Positions 9,133 through 21,100 are shown, counted from the first letter of the stretch. The stretch: 64,000 nt of DNA from Alphaproteobacteria bacterium (GCA_018970445.1 JAGWWF010000007.1:1-64000); one strand, 5' to 3'. The notes: generated by a model not told the origin, from the letters alone. Made by a program: numbers and translations.

Positions 9133-10137
9133 AGCCGGAAACGGCGTCCAGATCAGCTGGTTGATGTGGGTTGCGCCCAGCGCCAGCACGGCCAGCCGGT
9201 CAAAGCCCAGCGCCACGCCGCTGGCCGGCGGCATGTGCGACAGCGCGGCGATGAAATCCATGTCGATCGGATAGCGCCGGCCATGGATGCGCAATTTTTC
9301 GGCCATGTCGGCTTCGAAGCGGCGCAATTGCTCGGCCGGATCGGTCAGTTCGCCAAAGCCGTTGGCCAGTTCCACGCCGCAGGCATAGGCTTCAAAGCGT
9401 TCCGCCCAGCGCGGATCGGCGGCGCAGGGCCGGGCCAGCGCGGCTTCGGCCACCGGATAATGGCGCAGGATGGTCAGGCGGCCGTTGCCCAGTTTCGGCT
9501 CGATCGTCACGATGATGCGGCTGAAGATGTCGCTCCATGTGTCATCCGGGCGGGGGCTGATGCCGGCGGCGGCGGCCAGCGCGTCGCGATCGTCCAGGCA
9601 GGCGGCCAGATCGATGCCGGCGTGGGCGGCAAAGGCATCGGCGACGCTGATCATCTCCGGCTCGGCCAGCGCATCGCAGCTGCGGCCGCGCCAGCGCAAG
9701 TGGCCGGTGCCGGCGGCCTGGGCGGTGCGGGCCAGCGCAACGGTGTCGGCGATCACATCGGTCCAGTCGGCGTGGGCGCGGTACCATTCGATCATGGTGA
9801 ATTCGGGCGCATGCAGCGGGCCCTGTTCGCCATTGCGCCAGACACGGGCGAAATCGACGATGCGGGTTTCGCCGGCGGCCAGCAGCTTCTTGGCGGCAAA
9901 TTCCGGGCTGGTGTGCAGATAGCGCGTCTGCTCGCTGCCGCCTTCGGGCCGCCATTGCACCGGAAAGCCGTGCAGATGGGTTTCGTTGCCGGGGCTGATC
10001 TGCACCGCGCCGCATTCCACATCGATGAAGCCCTGATCGGCAAACCAGCCGTGCAGCGCCGCCTTGATGCGATTGCGGCCCATCAGGAAGGGCAGGCGAT
10101 CGGCGTGGATGTCGGGGTGCCAGAAGGGGCGGCTCAT
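9130..10137 (-). CDS. epmA: Elongation factor P--(R)-beta-lysine ligase (EpmA/GenX)
   Basis: A 335-residue class II lysyl-tRNA-synthetase-like protein without the anticodon-binding domain, the architecture of EpmA (GenX/PoxA). It charges a lysine or beta-lysine onto EF-P. Visible class II motifs are LHTSPEFAAKKLLAAGETRIVDFARVWRNGE (motif 2 region), HAPEFTMIEWYRA, FEAYACGVELANGFGEL and the motif 3 stretch GVALGFDRLAVLALG. ATG 10137 follows AAGGGAAATC and precedes the first conserved block; the longer frame to 10239 runs across efp. The gene is divergent from its substrate gene efp, with a gap of only 79 bp. No epmB is in the window. Confidence 0.93.
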   Translation of the reverse strand: MSRPFWHPDIHADRLPFLMGRNRIKAALHGWFADQGFIDVECGAVQISPGNETHLHGFPVQWRPEGGSEQTRYLHTSPEFAAKKLLAAGETRIVDFARVWRNGEQGPLHAPEFTMIEWYRAHADWTDVIADTVALARTAQAAGTGHLRWRGRSCDALAEPEMISVADAFAAHAGIDLAACLDDRDALAAAAGISPRPDDTWSDIFSRIIVTIEPKLGNGRLTILRHYPVAEAALARPCAADPRWAERFEAYACGVELANGFGELTDPAEQLRRFEADMAEKLRIHGRRYPIDMDFIAALSHMPPASGVALGFDRLAVLALGATHINQLIWTPFPA

Positions 10138-10145
10138 GATTTCCC

Positions 10146-10175
10146 TTGAACAGTCATGGGGCGATGCCCTAACGC
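10146..10175 (+). promoter_or_regulatory. Candidate efp promoter
   Basis: TTGAACA (10146-10152) is followed after 15 bases by CCTAACGC (10168-10175), close to the -10 seen before rpsB. It lies between the divergent epmA and efp genes, about 40 bases upstream of the efp start. Confidence 0.4.
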
Positions 10176-10216
10176 CGGGCGCTGTTATCTTGCGCGTTGG
10201 CGCACAGGGGAATGAG

Positions 10217-10789
10217 ATGGTCAAGGAAATCGCCAGCAATTTTCGTAAAGGTCAGGTGATCGAGCACGAGGATGGCCAGCTTTATGTGGTGCTGAAGGCC
10301 GAAACCTTCCGCCCCGGCAAGGGCACACCCACCACCACCATCGACATGCGCCGCATCGCCGATGGCGTGAAGACGGTGATCACCGTGAAGACCACCGACG
10401 CGCTTGAAAAGGCCTATGTCGAGGAAGTGGCGCACAATTATCTCTACAAGGATGGAGAGGAATATATCTTCATCAACAACGAGACCTATGACCAGATCAG
10501 CCTGACCGAACCCATGATCGGCGATGGCATCGTGTTCCTGCAGGAAAATGCCGAGTGCAAGATCCTGATGTTCGACGGCAAGGCCATCACCATCACCCTG
10601 CCCAGCCGGGTGACGATGGCCATCACCGCCACCGAACCGGTGGTGAAGGGCCAGACCGCCAGTTCCAGCTACAAGCCGGCCACGGTGGAATCGGGTGCCC
10701 GCGTGATGGTGCCGCCGCACATCGATGTGGGCACCCGCATCGTGATCAACACCGAGGATTCCTCCTACGTGGAACGCGCCAAGGACTGA
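10217..10789 (+). CDS. efp: Elongation factor P
   Basis: A 190-residue EF-P with all three domains. It enters the ribosomal E site and relieves stalling at proline stretches. The N-terminal KOW-like domain holds the loop TFRPGKGTPTT; the Lys in PGKG is the modification site used by EpmA-type enzymes, and epmA is the divergent neighbour. The C-terminal OB domain carries PSRVTMAITATEPVVKGQTA and ends VNTEDSSYVERAKD-like. ATG 10217 has AGGGGAATGAG just upstream; earlier in-frame ATGs lie inside epmA. The giant exoprotein operon nearby ends in a protein with a long polyproline linker, a typical EF-P-dependent client. Confidence 0.96.
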   Translation: MVKEIASNFRKGQVIEHEDGQLYVVLKAETFRPGKGTPTTTIDMRRIADGVKTVITVKTTDALEKAYVEEVAHNYLYKDGEEYIFINNETYDQISLTEPMIGDGIVFLQENAECKILMFDGKAITITLPSRVTMAITATEPVVKGQTASSSYKPATVESGARVMVPPHIDVGTRIVINTEDSSYVERAKD

Positions 10790-10816
10790 TCGGCCACTGG
10801 CACAGGCACCGTTCGG

Positions 10817-10846
10817 CGGGGGAGGATGGGCTGTCCTCCCCCGTTT
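10817..10846 (+). terminator. Rho-independent terminator of efp
   Basis: A 10-bp stem (10817-10826 with 10834-10843, loop of 7) is followed by TTT. It lies 27 bases after the efp stop codon. Confidence 0.75.
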
Positions 10847-10973
10847 GCATTGCACCGCTTGTGAGAAAAATCGATCAGTCCGGGCAGGACAATCAATTTC
10901 CTGATTGCCGCCGGTGCCGTCACACAGATGCACATCGGGGCTTCTCCCCGAACAGCATCAAGGGAGCCAATCC

Positions 10974-13187
10974 ATGTCGCGCACCTTCGTTTCCATTGTC
11001 GCGTTCGCCGTCGTCGGGCTGGCCGGCAGCCTGGGCACCGCCGCCGCCGCGCAAACCGCGCCGATGGCCAACACCAGCCCGCAATTCTGGTGGCCGGAAC
11101 TGGTCGATCTGTCGCCGCTGCGTAGCCAGCAGGCCGCATCCAACCCCTATGGCAGCGGTTTCGATTATCCCGCCGCCTTTGCCCGGCTGGACCTCAAGGC
11201 GGTCAAGGCCGATATCGCCAGGGTGCTCACCACCAGCCAGCCGTGGTGGCCGGCCGATTACGGCAATTATGGCCCGTTCTTCATCCGCATGGCCTGGCAT
11301 TCGGCCGGCACCTATCGCATCGGCGATGGCCGTGGCGGGGCGGGCGGCGGCCAGATGCGCTTTGAACCGCTGAACAGCTGGCCGGACAACGGCAATCTGG
11401 ACAAGGCGCGCCGCCTGCTGTGGCCGGTGAAGGCCAAATATGGCCGCAACATCAGCTGGGCCGATCTGATGGTGCTGGCCGGCAATGTTTCCCTGGAAAC
11501 CATGGGCTTCAAGCCGTTTGGCTTTGCCGGCGGCCGCACCGATGATTGGGAGGCCGACAAGGTCTATTGGGGCCCGGAAACCAGGTTCCTCGACGACAAG
11601 CGGTACAGCGAGGGTCGCAAGCTGGCCAAGCCGCTGGGCGCGGTGCAGATGGGCCTGATCTATGTGAATCCGGAAGGGCCGAACGGTGTCCCCGATCCGC
11701 AACTGGCCGCCAACGACATTCGCGAAACCTTTGGCCGCATGGCGATGAACGACGAGGAAACCGCCGCGCTGATCGCCGGCGGCCACACCTTTGGCAAGGC
11801 GCACGGCGCGGCCAGCGCCAGCAACGTGGGTGCCGCTCCGGCCGGCGAAGCGCTGGAAAAGCAGGGCTTTGGCTGGGAAAACAAGCATGGCGCCGGCAAG
11901 GGTGCCGATGCCATCACCTCAGGGCTGGAAGGCGCCTGGACATCGGCCCCCACCCAGTGGACGATGCAATATCTGGAAAATCTCTATCGTTTTGACTGGG
12001 TGCAGACCAGGAGCCCGGCCGGCGCGATCCAGTGGGAGCCGAAGAACGCGAGGGACAACCAGTTCGTCCCCGATGCCCATCGTGAGGGCGTCTTCCATGC
12101 GCCGATCATGTTCACCACCGATCTGGCCCTGCGCACCGATCCGTCCTACCGCAAGATCACACAGGGCTGGCTGAAGAATCCCAAGGGCTTCGAACAGGCC
12201 TTTGCCCGCGCCTGGTTCAAGCTGACCCATCGCGACATGGGCCCGCGCACCCGCTATGTCGGGGCGGACGTGCCGGCCGAAATCCTGTCGTGGCAGGATC
12301 CGGTGCCGGCGGTGAGCCATCCGCTGGTGGTGGCGGCCGATGTTGCCGATCTGAAGGCCAGGGTGCTGGCCAGCGGCCTGTCGGTGCCGGAACTGGTGCG
12401 CACCGCCTGGGCAGCGGCCGCCAGCTATCGCGGGACCGACATGCGCGGCGGCACCAACGGCGGCCGGCTGGCGCTGGCCCCGCAAAAGGACTGGGCGATC
12501 AACAATCCGGCCGAATTGGCCAAGGTGTTGCCGGTGCTGGCCCGCGTGCAGGCCGATTTCAACGCCGCCGCCCCCGGCGGCCGCAAGATCAGCCTGGCCG
12601 ATCTGATCGTGCTGGCCGGCAATGCCGCGGTGGAAAAGGCCGCCGCCGATGCCGGGGTGCCCGTCACGCTGGCCTTCACGCCGGGCCGCACCGATGCCAC
12701 CCAGGCGCAGACCGATGTGGCCAGCTTCAACGCGCTGGAACCCAAGGCCGATGGTTTCCGCAACCACTGGACGGCGGACAGCCCCTACAACCCAACCCAG
12801 GCCATGGTGGACCGCGCGCATCTGCTGGGCGTGACCGTGCCGGAAATGACCGTGCTGGTTGGCGGCCTGCGCGTGCTGGGCGGAAACGCCGGTGCGACCC
12901 AGGTGGGCGTGTTCACCAACCGTGTTGGCGTGCTGAGCAATGATTGGTTCGTCAACCTGCTGGGCATGGAAACCAGGTGGCAGAAGGCTGCCACCGACGG
13001 CCTGTATGAGGGCGTTGACCGCAACACCGGCGCAAGCAAGTGGACGGCCAGCCCGGTTGATCTGCTGTTCGGCAGCCACAGCGAACTGCGTGCCGTGGCC
13101 GAAGTCTATGGGGCCGCCGACGGCCACCAGCAGATGGTCGCGGATTTCGCCAAGGCCTGGACCAAGGTGATGAACAACGGCCGTTAA
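10974..13187 (+). CDS. katG: Catalase-peroxidase with a signal peptide
   Basis: A 737-residue bifunctional heme enzyme that removes hydrogen peroxide. The active site is intact: R105, W108 and H109 in [12 protein letters not shown]230 in [11 protein letters not shown]256 in GRMAMND and the proximal H271 in [11 protein letters not shown]108-Y230-M256 would form the catalase-specific cross-link. Both halves of the duplicated peroxidase fold are present. Unusually, the first 26 residues ([20 protein letters not shown]) look like a cleavable Sec signal, so the enzyme is probably periplasmic, like KatP. AAGGGAG precedes ATG 10974. No regulator such as OxyR is adjacent, and a strong terminator follows. 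Confidence 0.95.
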   Translation: MSRTFVSIVAFAVVGLAGSLGTAAAAQTAPMANTSPQFWWPELVDLSPLRSQQAASNPYGSGFDYPAAFARLDLKAVKADIARVLTTSQPWWPADYGNYGPFFIRMAWHSAGTYRIGDGRGGAGGGQMRFEPLNSWPDNGNLDKARRLLWPVKAKYGRNISWADLMVLAGNVSLETMGFKPFGFAGGRTDDWEADKVYWGPETRFLDDKRYSEGRKLAKPLGAVQMGLIYVNPEGPNGVPDPQLAANDIRETFGRMAMNDEETAALIAGGHTFGKAHGAASASNVGAAPAGEALEKQGFGWENKHGAGKGADAITSGLEGAWTSAPTQWTMQYLENLYRFDWVQTRSPAGAIQWEPKNARDNQFVPDAHREGVFHAPIMFTTDLALRTDPSYRKITQGWLKNPKGFEQAFARAWFKLTHRDMGPRTRYVGADVPAEILSWQDPVPAVSHPLVVAADVADLKARVLASGLSVPELVRTAWAAAASYRGTDMRGGTNGGRLALAPQKDWAINNPAELAKVLPVLARVQADFNAAAPGGRKISLADLIVLAGNAAVEKAAADAGVPVTLAFTPGRTDATQAQTDVASFNALEPKADGFRNHWTADSPYNPTQAMVDRAHLLGVTVPEMTVLVGGLRVLGGNAGATQVGVFTNRVGVLSNDWFVNLLGMETRWQKAATDGLYEGVDRNTGASKWTASPVDLLFGSHSELRAVAEVYGAADGHQQMVADFAKAWTKVMNNGR

Positions 13188-13214
13188 GCCCGATCCAAAC
13201 AGTCTGTTCATCAA

Positions 13215-13248
13215 ACGGGCGGTGCCGGCGACGGCATCGCCCGTTTTG
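13215..13248 (+). terminator. Rho-independent terminator of katG
   Basis: A 13-bp stem (13215-13227 with 13232-13244, one G-T pair) with a GCGA tetraloop is followed by T residues. It isolates katG from the secretion operon. Confidence 0.88.
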
Positions 13249-13287
13249 CACGTGATTTTCACGCCCCATGCCAACAAGTGGCTGGTA

Positions 13288-13312
13288 TTGTGCCGCAACC
13301 ATGGTCTACTCT
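13288..13312 (+). promoter_or_regulatory. Candidate promoter of the tpsB-tpsA-CHAT operon
   Basis: TTGTGCC (13288-13294) is followed after 10 bases by TCTACTCT (13305-13312). It is a weak match to the pattern seen at other genes here, but it lies in the only gap from which this 28-kb operon could start. Confidence 0.25.
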
Positions 13313-13359
13313 GGACGTAATTAGAACAGGTCGCTGGCATCGTTTTGGGGGAAACGGGA

Positions 13360-15147
13360 ATGGAGTTCCGGCGCACGTGTGGCGCAGGCCCCGGCCTGTT
13401 TGGGTCTGGGCTGCTGTTGCTGACCACGTTCGGCATGGCTGTGCCGGCGTTTGCGCAGGTCGGCGTGACTGGTGCCCCCACCCGCGAGGAAATCGATCCG
13501 TCCCGCCGGCCGCAGATCAGCCAGCCCAGCCGCCTCATCGTCGATGGCGATATCGAGCGCAGCCCCTGCGCGCTGGCCGATCCGGCCTATGGCGCCATCA
13601 CCATCACCCTCAGCCAGGCGCAGTTCAACAATCTGGGGCCGGTGCCGGCGGCCGAACTGGAACGCCACTGGAAGCCGCTGGTGGGCAAGCCGCTGCCGGT
13701 ATCGGTGCTGTGCGAGATTCGCGACGCGGTCGCCACTGATCTGCGCCGGCGCGGTTTTGTGGCGGCGGTGCAGGTGCCGGCGCAGCGCATCGAAGGCGGC
13801 GTGGTGCGATTCGAAGTGCTCTATGCCCGGCTGACGGCGATTCGGGTGCGCGGCGACGCCGGCCGCAACGAAGGCCAGATCGCGCGCTATCTGAACAAGC
13901 TGGTCACCGGCGCGGTGTTCAACCGGGTGGAAGCCGAGCGGTATCTGCTGCTGGCCCGTGATCTGCCCGGGATGGATGTGCGGTTGCAGCTCAAACCGGC
14001 CGGCGGAGCACCGGGCGAGATGATTGGCGAGGTCAGCGTGCGCCGCCGCGCGGTTGAGGCCGATCTGGTGATCAGCAATCTGGCCCCATCACAAACCGGG
14101 CCGTTCGGTGGCCAGGTGCGGTTGCAGGTCCATGGCCTGACCGGGCTGGGCGATCACAGCTTCGTTTCATACTACACCACTGCCGATCTGGCCGAACAGC
14201 ATGTGCTGCAGGCCGGCCATGATTTCGCCATTGGCGGCGAGGGGCTGCGACTGGGTGGCCGTGTCACCCATGCCTGGACACAGCCGGATCTGGGCGCGGC
14301 CGTGCCGCCGGTGGCAGCACGGGTGTTCTTTGCCAATCTGGAATTGAGCTATCCCCTGAAGCGCAGCCAGGCCGCCAGCCTGACGGCGCGTTCCGGCCTC
14401 GATCTGGTCAACCAGCGGGTCAGCTTCAATGCGGCGCCGCTGTCCCGCGATCAGGTGCGGGTGGCCTATCTGCGGCTGGATGGAGATTGGCAGGATCTGC
14501 GCGGTCGTGGCCCCGGCGGCACCAGCGCCTGGCGGATTGGCGGCAATGTGGAACTGCGCCAGGGCCTGGACATGCTGGGTGCGTCGCTGGATTGCACCCG
14601 CAACCTGCGGCTGTGCAGCGGCGCCGGCGTGGTGCCGCCCAGCCTGATCAGCGGCAGCCCCACCGCAACCGTGCTGCGCATCACCGGCCTGGCCGAACTG
14701 CGGCTGGCCAGAACAGTGACTGTGGTGCTGCAACCGCGCGCCCAATGGGCCAGCGGCGGCGTGTTCGGCTTTGAACGCTTTGCGCTGGGCAATTACACGG
14801 TGGGCCGCGGCTATGAACCCGGCGTGCTGACCGGTGATGACGGCGCGGCGGTGTCGCTGGAACTGCGCCATGATGCCGTGGTGCTGTCGGAAGACTGGCG
14901 GCTGGCTGTGCAGCCCTATGTGTTTGCCGATGCCGGCTGGGCCTGGTCACGCGGGTTGGGGCCCACCTTGCCCAACCCGGTCAGCCTTGTCTCGGCCGGC
15001 GGCGGCGGGCGCTTGGTGCTGTCGGATCGCGCCCGGCTTGATGTCGGCGGGGCCGTGGCCCTGAAATCGGCCGGGCCGGTGCGGGCCGGCGATGTGCGCC
15101 TGCTTGTCACCTTCACCACCCGAATCCTGCCGTGGAGGACCCGCTGA
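13360..15147 (+). CDS. TpsB/FhaC-family outer-membrane transporter
   Basis: A 595-residue protein. After a signal peptide (GLLLLTTFGMAVPAFAQ), residues about 55-150 form the POTRA region of the ShlB/FhaC/HecB family, including the RRRGFVAAVQVPAQRIEGGVVRFEVL stretch and a Cys pair (SPC, VLC). The rest fits a 16-stranded Omp85-type barrel; VGRGYEPG is the equivalent of the conserved (V/I)RG(F/Y) motif, and the protein ends in a strand, VRLLVTFTTRILPWRTR. Such proteins export a TpsA partner across the outer membrane. Its stop overlaps the ATG of the giant tpsA gene (TGATG), strong evidence that this is its cognate transporter. ATG 13360 follows GGGGGAA. Confidence 0.92.
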   Translation: MEFRRTCGAGPGLFGSGLLLLTTFGMAVPAFAQVGVTGAPTREEIDPSRRPQISQPSRLIVDGDIERSPCALADPAYGAITITLSQAQFNNLGPVPAAELERHWKPLVGKPLPVSVLCEIRDAVATDLRRRGFVAAVQVPAQRIEGGVVRFEVLYARLTAIRVRGDAGRNEGQIARYLNKLVTGAVFNRVEAERYLLLARDLPGMDVRLQLKPAGGAPGEMIGEVSVRRRAVEADLVISNLAPSQTGPFGGQVRLQVHGLTGLGDHSFVSYYTTADLAEQHVLQAGHDFAIGGEGLRLGGRVTHAWTQPDLGAAVPPVAARVFFANLELSYPLKRSQAASLTARSGLDLVNQRVSFNAAPLSRDQVRVAYLRLDGDWQDLRGRGPGGTSAWRIGGNVELRQGLDMLGASLDCTRNLRLCSGAGVVPPSLISGSPTATVLRITGLAELRLARTVTVVLQPRAQWASGGVFGFERFALGNYTVGRGYEPGVLTGDDGAAVSLELRHDAVVLSEDWRLAVQPYVFADAGWAWSRGLGPTLPNPVSLVSAGGGGRLVLSDRARLDVGGAVALKSAGPVRAGDVRLLVTFTTRILPWRTR

Positions 15148-18100
15148 TGCGTCTGTTCGACGAAAGCGCCCCGGCGCGCCGCGCCGGCCCGCACAGCACC
15201 CGCACCCGGCTGGCCCTGGCGGCATCGCCCACCGTGCTGGCCGCCATGCTGGCCCTGCAACCGCAGGTGGCGCGCGCCCAGGCGTTTCTGGGCACCGATA
15301 CGGTGATCCGGGGTTCGGTGGATCGCAGCACCAGCGGCAACAATGATTTCTTCACGGTCAACGCCGTCCAGAACACGATCAACTGGACGCCGGATGATAC
15401 GGCCATTGGCGGCGGTGCCATCGATTTCCTGCCGTCCGGGGCCTCGGCCTTCTTCCAGGGTGGATCGGGCCTGGCCGGTGCCAATTACACCGTGCTCAAC
15501 CGCATCATCGCCGCCGATCCTGGCCGCGCGATCAGCCTGGCGGGCGCGGTGACCAGCGATGCCGCCGGCAGCATCTGGTTCTATGCCCCTGGCGGGTTGC
15601 TGTTGCAGGGCACGGCGCGCTTCAATGTCGGCAGCCTGCTGCTCACCACCAATGATCCGGTGGGCGCGGCCGGTGGCGGCGATTACATGCCGGGCGGCAA
15701 CAGCTTCCGGTTGCAGGGCGCAGCCAACAGCACCGCCGCCGTCGACATCCGGAATGGGGCCGAAATCACCGCGCTGAACAACAGCAGCTATGTCATCGCG
15801 GTGGCGCCGCGGATGAACATGGCCGGGGCGATCCAGGTCAATGGATCGGCCGCCCTGGCCATGGCCGAAGATGTCAGCTTCACGCTGAACGGCGGCCTGT
15901 TCGACATCACCGCCAATGTCGGTTCGGCGGCGGGCGGCACCAACAGCATCACCGGCAGCATCACCGGCCCCGGTGGCGATTCGGCGGGCGGGGATCATCA
16001 CCGCATCTACATGATGGCGGTGCCGCGCAATGATGCGATCACCCTGTTGATCAGCGGCGGGCAACAGATCGGCTTTGATATTGCCAGCGCTGCCGATGTG
16101 GACGGCAATGCCGTGGTGCTGTCGGGCGGGCACAATATCGTTGGCAGCGCCAGCGGGCTGGGGCTTGGCCAGTTCAGTCAGACGGCTGCGGCCGCCGCCG
16201 GCGCCGGGCAGGTGACGGTCAGCCTCGACACCACCACCATCAACTCCAACATCATCGTGCGGTCGCGTGATGTTGGCGAAGCCATCGCCCGCACCGGCCA
16301 GCTGGACATCGCGCGCGATCTTGAAATCTATGCCGACAGCCGGGCCAGCATCGGGGCGGATGCCGGCCAGCTGCTGGAGGTTACGGGCAGTATCCGGGCC
16401 GATGCCTCCACCCATTTCAATGGCAGCAGCGGCAACAGCCGCACTGCCGGCACGGCCGAAGTGATCGCCAGCAATGCCGGCTCCGTTGCGGTGCTGGGCG
16501 GCATCACGGTCAACGCCATCGGCCGCGGGGACAATAGTTCGGACGGTTCGCCAGGCGGTACCGGCACCGGCGGCACGGCCACCTTGCGCGCCACCAGCGG
16601 CGGGCAGATCCAGGGCGTTGGCGTTCTTGTGCAGGCCGATGCGGTGGGAGGGGAAACATCGCTGGGGCGCGGCGGCAGCGCCGTGGGTGGTTCGGCCCTG
16701 CTGCAGTTCGATGCCGGCACGGCCGCCTTGCTGAACGGCGACATTCTGGTGACAGCCAATGCCACCGGCAGGTTGGGCGGCGACAGCCAGCTTTCGGGCA
16801 ATGCCACCGGCGGCCTGGCCCGGGTGATCCTGAACACCCAAATGGAAATTGGCGGCATATTGTCGGTGTTCAGCGATGCGCAGATCGCGTCGCAGCGGTC
16901 GATCCAGGCCCATTTGGGCGGATCGGTGGTGCAGGCCGGCACCAGCAGCGTGGATGTGCGCGATGGCGGATCGTTCCTGGGCAACCAGTTGCAGATCAGC
17001 GCCAAGGCAACGGCGGAGGATGGGGGCGGCAACAGCGTCTATCGTGGCGGCACGGCAGCGCTGTTCGCCAACAGCAGCACCGGCGCCACAGCCGTGGTGG
17101 CCGGTGCCGGTGCCCTGCTCGACGCCAGTGCCACGGGCGGCGCCGGTGCATCGGGCAGTGCCCCCGATGGCGGCACGGCCATCGGCGGCCATGCCACCAT
17201 CGACGTGCTGGGCAATGCCGCGCTGCAATTTGGCGATGGCCTCACGCTGTTGGCCAGCGCCCAGGGCGGTTCCGGCGACGATGGGCGCGGCGGCGATGCC
17301 AGCGGTGGCAGCGCGCGGATCGTGATGAACGCGGGCGGCCTTGCGGTATCGGGCCAATTGCAGATGCTGGCCGCATCCACCGGCGGCAATGGCGATACGG
17401 GCGGCAATGCCACCGGCAGCGATGATTCGACGGGCCAGCAACCACCCGCGGTGTTCCTGCGCTATGGTGCCGGTGCCGCCACCGGTGATGCCGGGATTCA
17501 GATCAGCGGCACCGCAACCATGCTTGCCAATGCCACGGCCGGTTCGGGCCTGATCGGCGATGGCGGCGCGGCCGCCGGCGGGGCGGTGCGCGTCGATCTC
17601 AATTCCCGTGTCCATGGTTTGGATACTCTCGATGTCGGCACCGCGGCACAAGGCGGCGACGGCGGGAATGGCGGCGCTGGCGGGGCGGCGCGCAGCGGCA
17701 TTTTCTCGCTCAATCTGCGCGATGCCCAACTGAACACCGGCACCCTGTTCGCCATCGCCGCTGGAGCCCTTGGCGGTACGGCCGGCTCTGCGGCCGACGA
17801 TCCAGGTGGTCGCGGGGGCGATGCCAGTTTCGGATCGGTGCAGATCACGGTGCGCGCCAGCTCGGCCGGGGATGGCTCGGCGTTGCTGGGCCAATCCTTT
17901 GATCTGCAGGCCGAAGTCACCGGCGGGGCCGGCGGCGGTTCCGATAATGGCGCGGCCGGCAATGGCGGAAATGCCGATGCCACGGGCACGTCCAACCGCA
18001 TCGCCCTGCTGGCCAATGCCGGCGACAACCAGATCCAGTTTGCGGCGACCAGCATCCTGGCCCGTGCCCGGGGCGGCGCTGCGGGCATCAGCATTTCGGG

Positions 18101-21100
18101 CACCCAGGGCAATGGCGGCACGGCCTTGGGCGGCAATGCCCAGATTGGCCTGTCGAGCGGGCCATTGTCCCCCGATCCCAATCCGGCGCTGGTGGATTTC
18201 GGCACGCTCAATGTTGATCTGCGCGCAACCGGCGGCGCGGTGGCCAATCCGGATTCCCAGGTGAATGGCGGCCTGGGCGGCAATGCCACCGGCGGTGCCC
18301 TCACGCTGCTGGCGCGCGGCGGTGCGCTGCGCATGGCGTCGCCCACCATCAATGTCGCGGCCGTTGGCGGCAGCAGCCATATCGACAATATCGGTGGCGT
18401 TGGCGGCACTGCGACCGGCGGCACCATGTCGCTGCTGGCCACGCCTCACAATGTTTCGGGCACGCAAACCGATGTGGTGATCGGCGGCACGCTCAACGTT
18501 GATGCCACCGCCATCGGCGGCGCGGCGCGCAGCGATCCCGGCAATGCCCTGGGCGGCGAGGTGACAATCAGCCTGGCCCAGCATGATAGCGGCATCCAGG
18601 TCGCCAATGTTGGCAGCCTTGCGGCCGACGCCCTGATTGTCCGGGCCAATGCCACCGGCGGTCTGGCTACACTCGAACGGCTGAGCGGCGGCAATGCCAC
18701 GGGCGGCACCGCGCGCCTGCTGGTCAACGATGGCGCCATGACGCTGTCTGGCCTGAACCTGCAAGCCGATGGCAGCGGTGGCAGCCCCGGCAATCCCGGC
18801 GGATCGGGCATGGGCGGCACCGCTGAAACCCTGCTGAACGGCGGCAGCCTGACCGTGAATGGCGATGCCATCATGCGGGCCAGGGGCTATTTCAACACGG
18901 CCCTTGGCGGCATTGCGCGCGTGGCGGTGCTCAACGGTGGCGGCACGTTGCGTCTGCTGGGCGACACGGTTGAAATCAACGCCAGCGCCTTTGGCGGCAA
19001 TGATCTGGCAATCGCCGGAACCGGCACCGTCAGCGGTGGTATGGCGGAAATCAGCAACAGCGCCGCCGGCACGCTGCAACTGCGTGATGCGGGCAACAGT
19101 GTTGGCCAGTTCCTCTTTTCGGCCGATGCCCTGGTGAACAACACGACCGGGGCGACGCCATCCAATGCCATCGGCGGCAGGCTGGTGATCAGCAATGGCG
19201 GCACGATGGCGATCAATGCGCCAGGCGTGCTGTCGCTGGATGTCGATGCGGTGGCCCAAGGCAGCCTGGCCAATCCGGCAGCGGGCGGCAATGCCACCGG
19301 CGGCCTGGTCAGCCTGGCCAATCCGGCAGCGGGCGGCAATGCCACCGGCGGCCTGGTCAGCCTGACCAATGTGGGCGGGGTGCTCGATCTCAACAGCGGC
19401 GCCAACAGGATCAACCTCGGCCACAACATCGAGGCCGGGGCGTCTGCCGGAACCGCCGGCAACGCCACGGGCGGCCTGACGACCATCAGCATCACCGGCG
19501 GCACCGTCAATTTCAACGCCAACACCGCCATCGATCAGTTTGTCGATGCCGGTTCCAGCGCCAGCGGCCCGGCCGGCGCCAGCACGGGCGGCATCATCAA
19601 CTTCGGCGTCGGTCCCAATTCGGCAGCCAATGTTGTCGGCTTCCTGCGCTTCAACAACATCGGCAATGGCCGGGTCAGGCAAGGCGGCAGCACGGTGCTG
19701 AACAGCACCGGTGGCGAACTGGAAGTCAGCGGCAACCTGTCATTCCGCGGCGACATCTTCACCAACAGCAGCGTTGCCGGTGCCATCGGCCGGGCCGGCA
19801 GTGTCAGCATCACCACGGCCGATTCTGCATCGATCATGGTCGGCGGCGATCTCACCGCCGATCTCAGCGTGAATTTCGCCGGCAGCGGCACTGATCGCAT
19901 CGCGGAATCCGGCGGTTTCACCATCAACAACCATGGCACGGTGACGATCGCCGGCAGCGTGAATATCCAGAGCGCCATCGGCTTCAACGCCACCAGCGTG
20001 GGCAGTGCTACCGGCGGCACCACCGCGATTGCCGTGCTGGGCGGCAGTTTCGGCATCGGCACCGGCCTGACGATCAGTGGCAATGTGCAGGGCGGTGGCG
20101 TGTCCACCGGCAATGCGCCCGCCATTCAGGCCGGCAGCATTGCCCTGTCCACCGGCGCCGGTGCCAGCTTCACCAGCACGGGCGAGGTGCGGCTGGAGGC
20201 GAATGCCGGTGGCCATGCCACGGCCAGCGGCACCGGCGGTGCGGCGCGCGGTGGCAGCATCGGCATTGCCAATGCCGGCACGATGACGCTGGATACCGGG
20301 TTCAATCCCCTGCAACTGCGGGCCGTTGCCACGGGCGGCAGCGGCAGCAACCAGGGCGGCGCGGCCACCGGCGGCAGCATCAGCCTCACCACCGCTGCCA
20401 CCGGCAGCTTTGCCCAGCTGGTCACTTCGCCCGGCCTGACCCAGTTGGAAGCACAGGCCGTCGGCGGCGATTCCGGCCTGTTCGGCGGCGATGCCACCGG
20501 GGGCAGCATCAGCATCATCAACAGCGGCGCGTTCTCCATCCCGCACAGCCTGTTCCTGCTGGCCAACGCCACCACCGGCAACGGCGATGCCACCGGCTCC
20601 GCCATCGGCGGCTCTGCCACCCTGCGCGCCGATGCCGGCACCAGCCTGATTGCCGGCGATCTCAACCTGAACACCGAAGCGCTGGTGCTGGCAAAGGGCC
20701 AGACGGGCGATGGCACCGGCGGCACCGTGAACACGGGCGCAGCGGCCGGCGCGGCGTTGAACATCAGCGGCAATCTTGATCTGCGCGCCGGGGCCACCGG
20801 CCTGGTTGCCAGCGGCGGCACCATCACCGTGACGGCGGCGGGCAGCCTGGCCATCGCGCGCGGCCTGACAGCCGATGCCGCCGGTTTCAACAACAGTGGG
20901 GCGGCCACGGCGCAGGGCCTTGGCGGCACCATCGATGTGATGGTGGGCAACGCCGGCACGCTCAGCGTGGCTGATGGCGTTGGCCTGTTCGCCTTTGCCA
21001 ACACCCCGCTGCTCAACCCCGATCTCAATGTCGAAGGCGGCCGCATCACGCTGCAGAGTGCGGGCACCGTTGAGATTGGCGGCACCGGCCTGGTGATGGA

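Noticed and set aside
8920-10149. A 409-codon plus-strand frame opposite epmA.
   Set aside because: epmA is supported by class II synthetase motifs and its divergent efp partner; the opposite frame crosses the palindromic element and has no domain.
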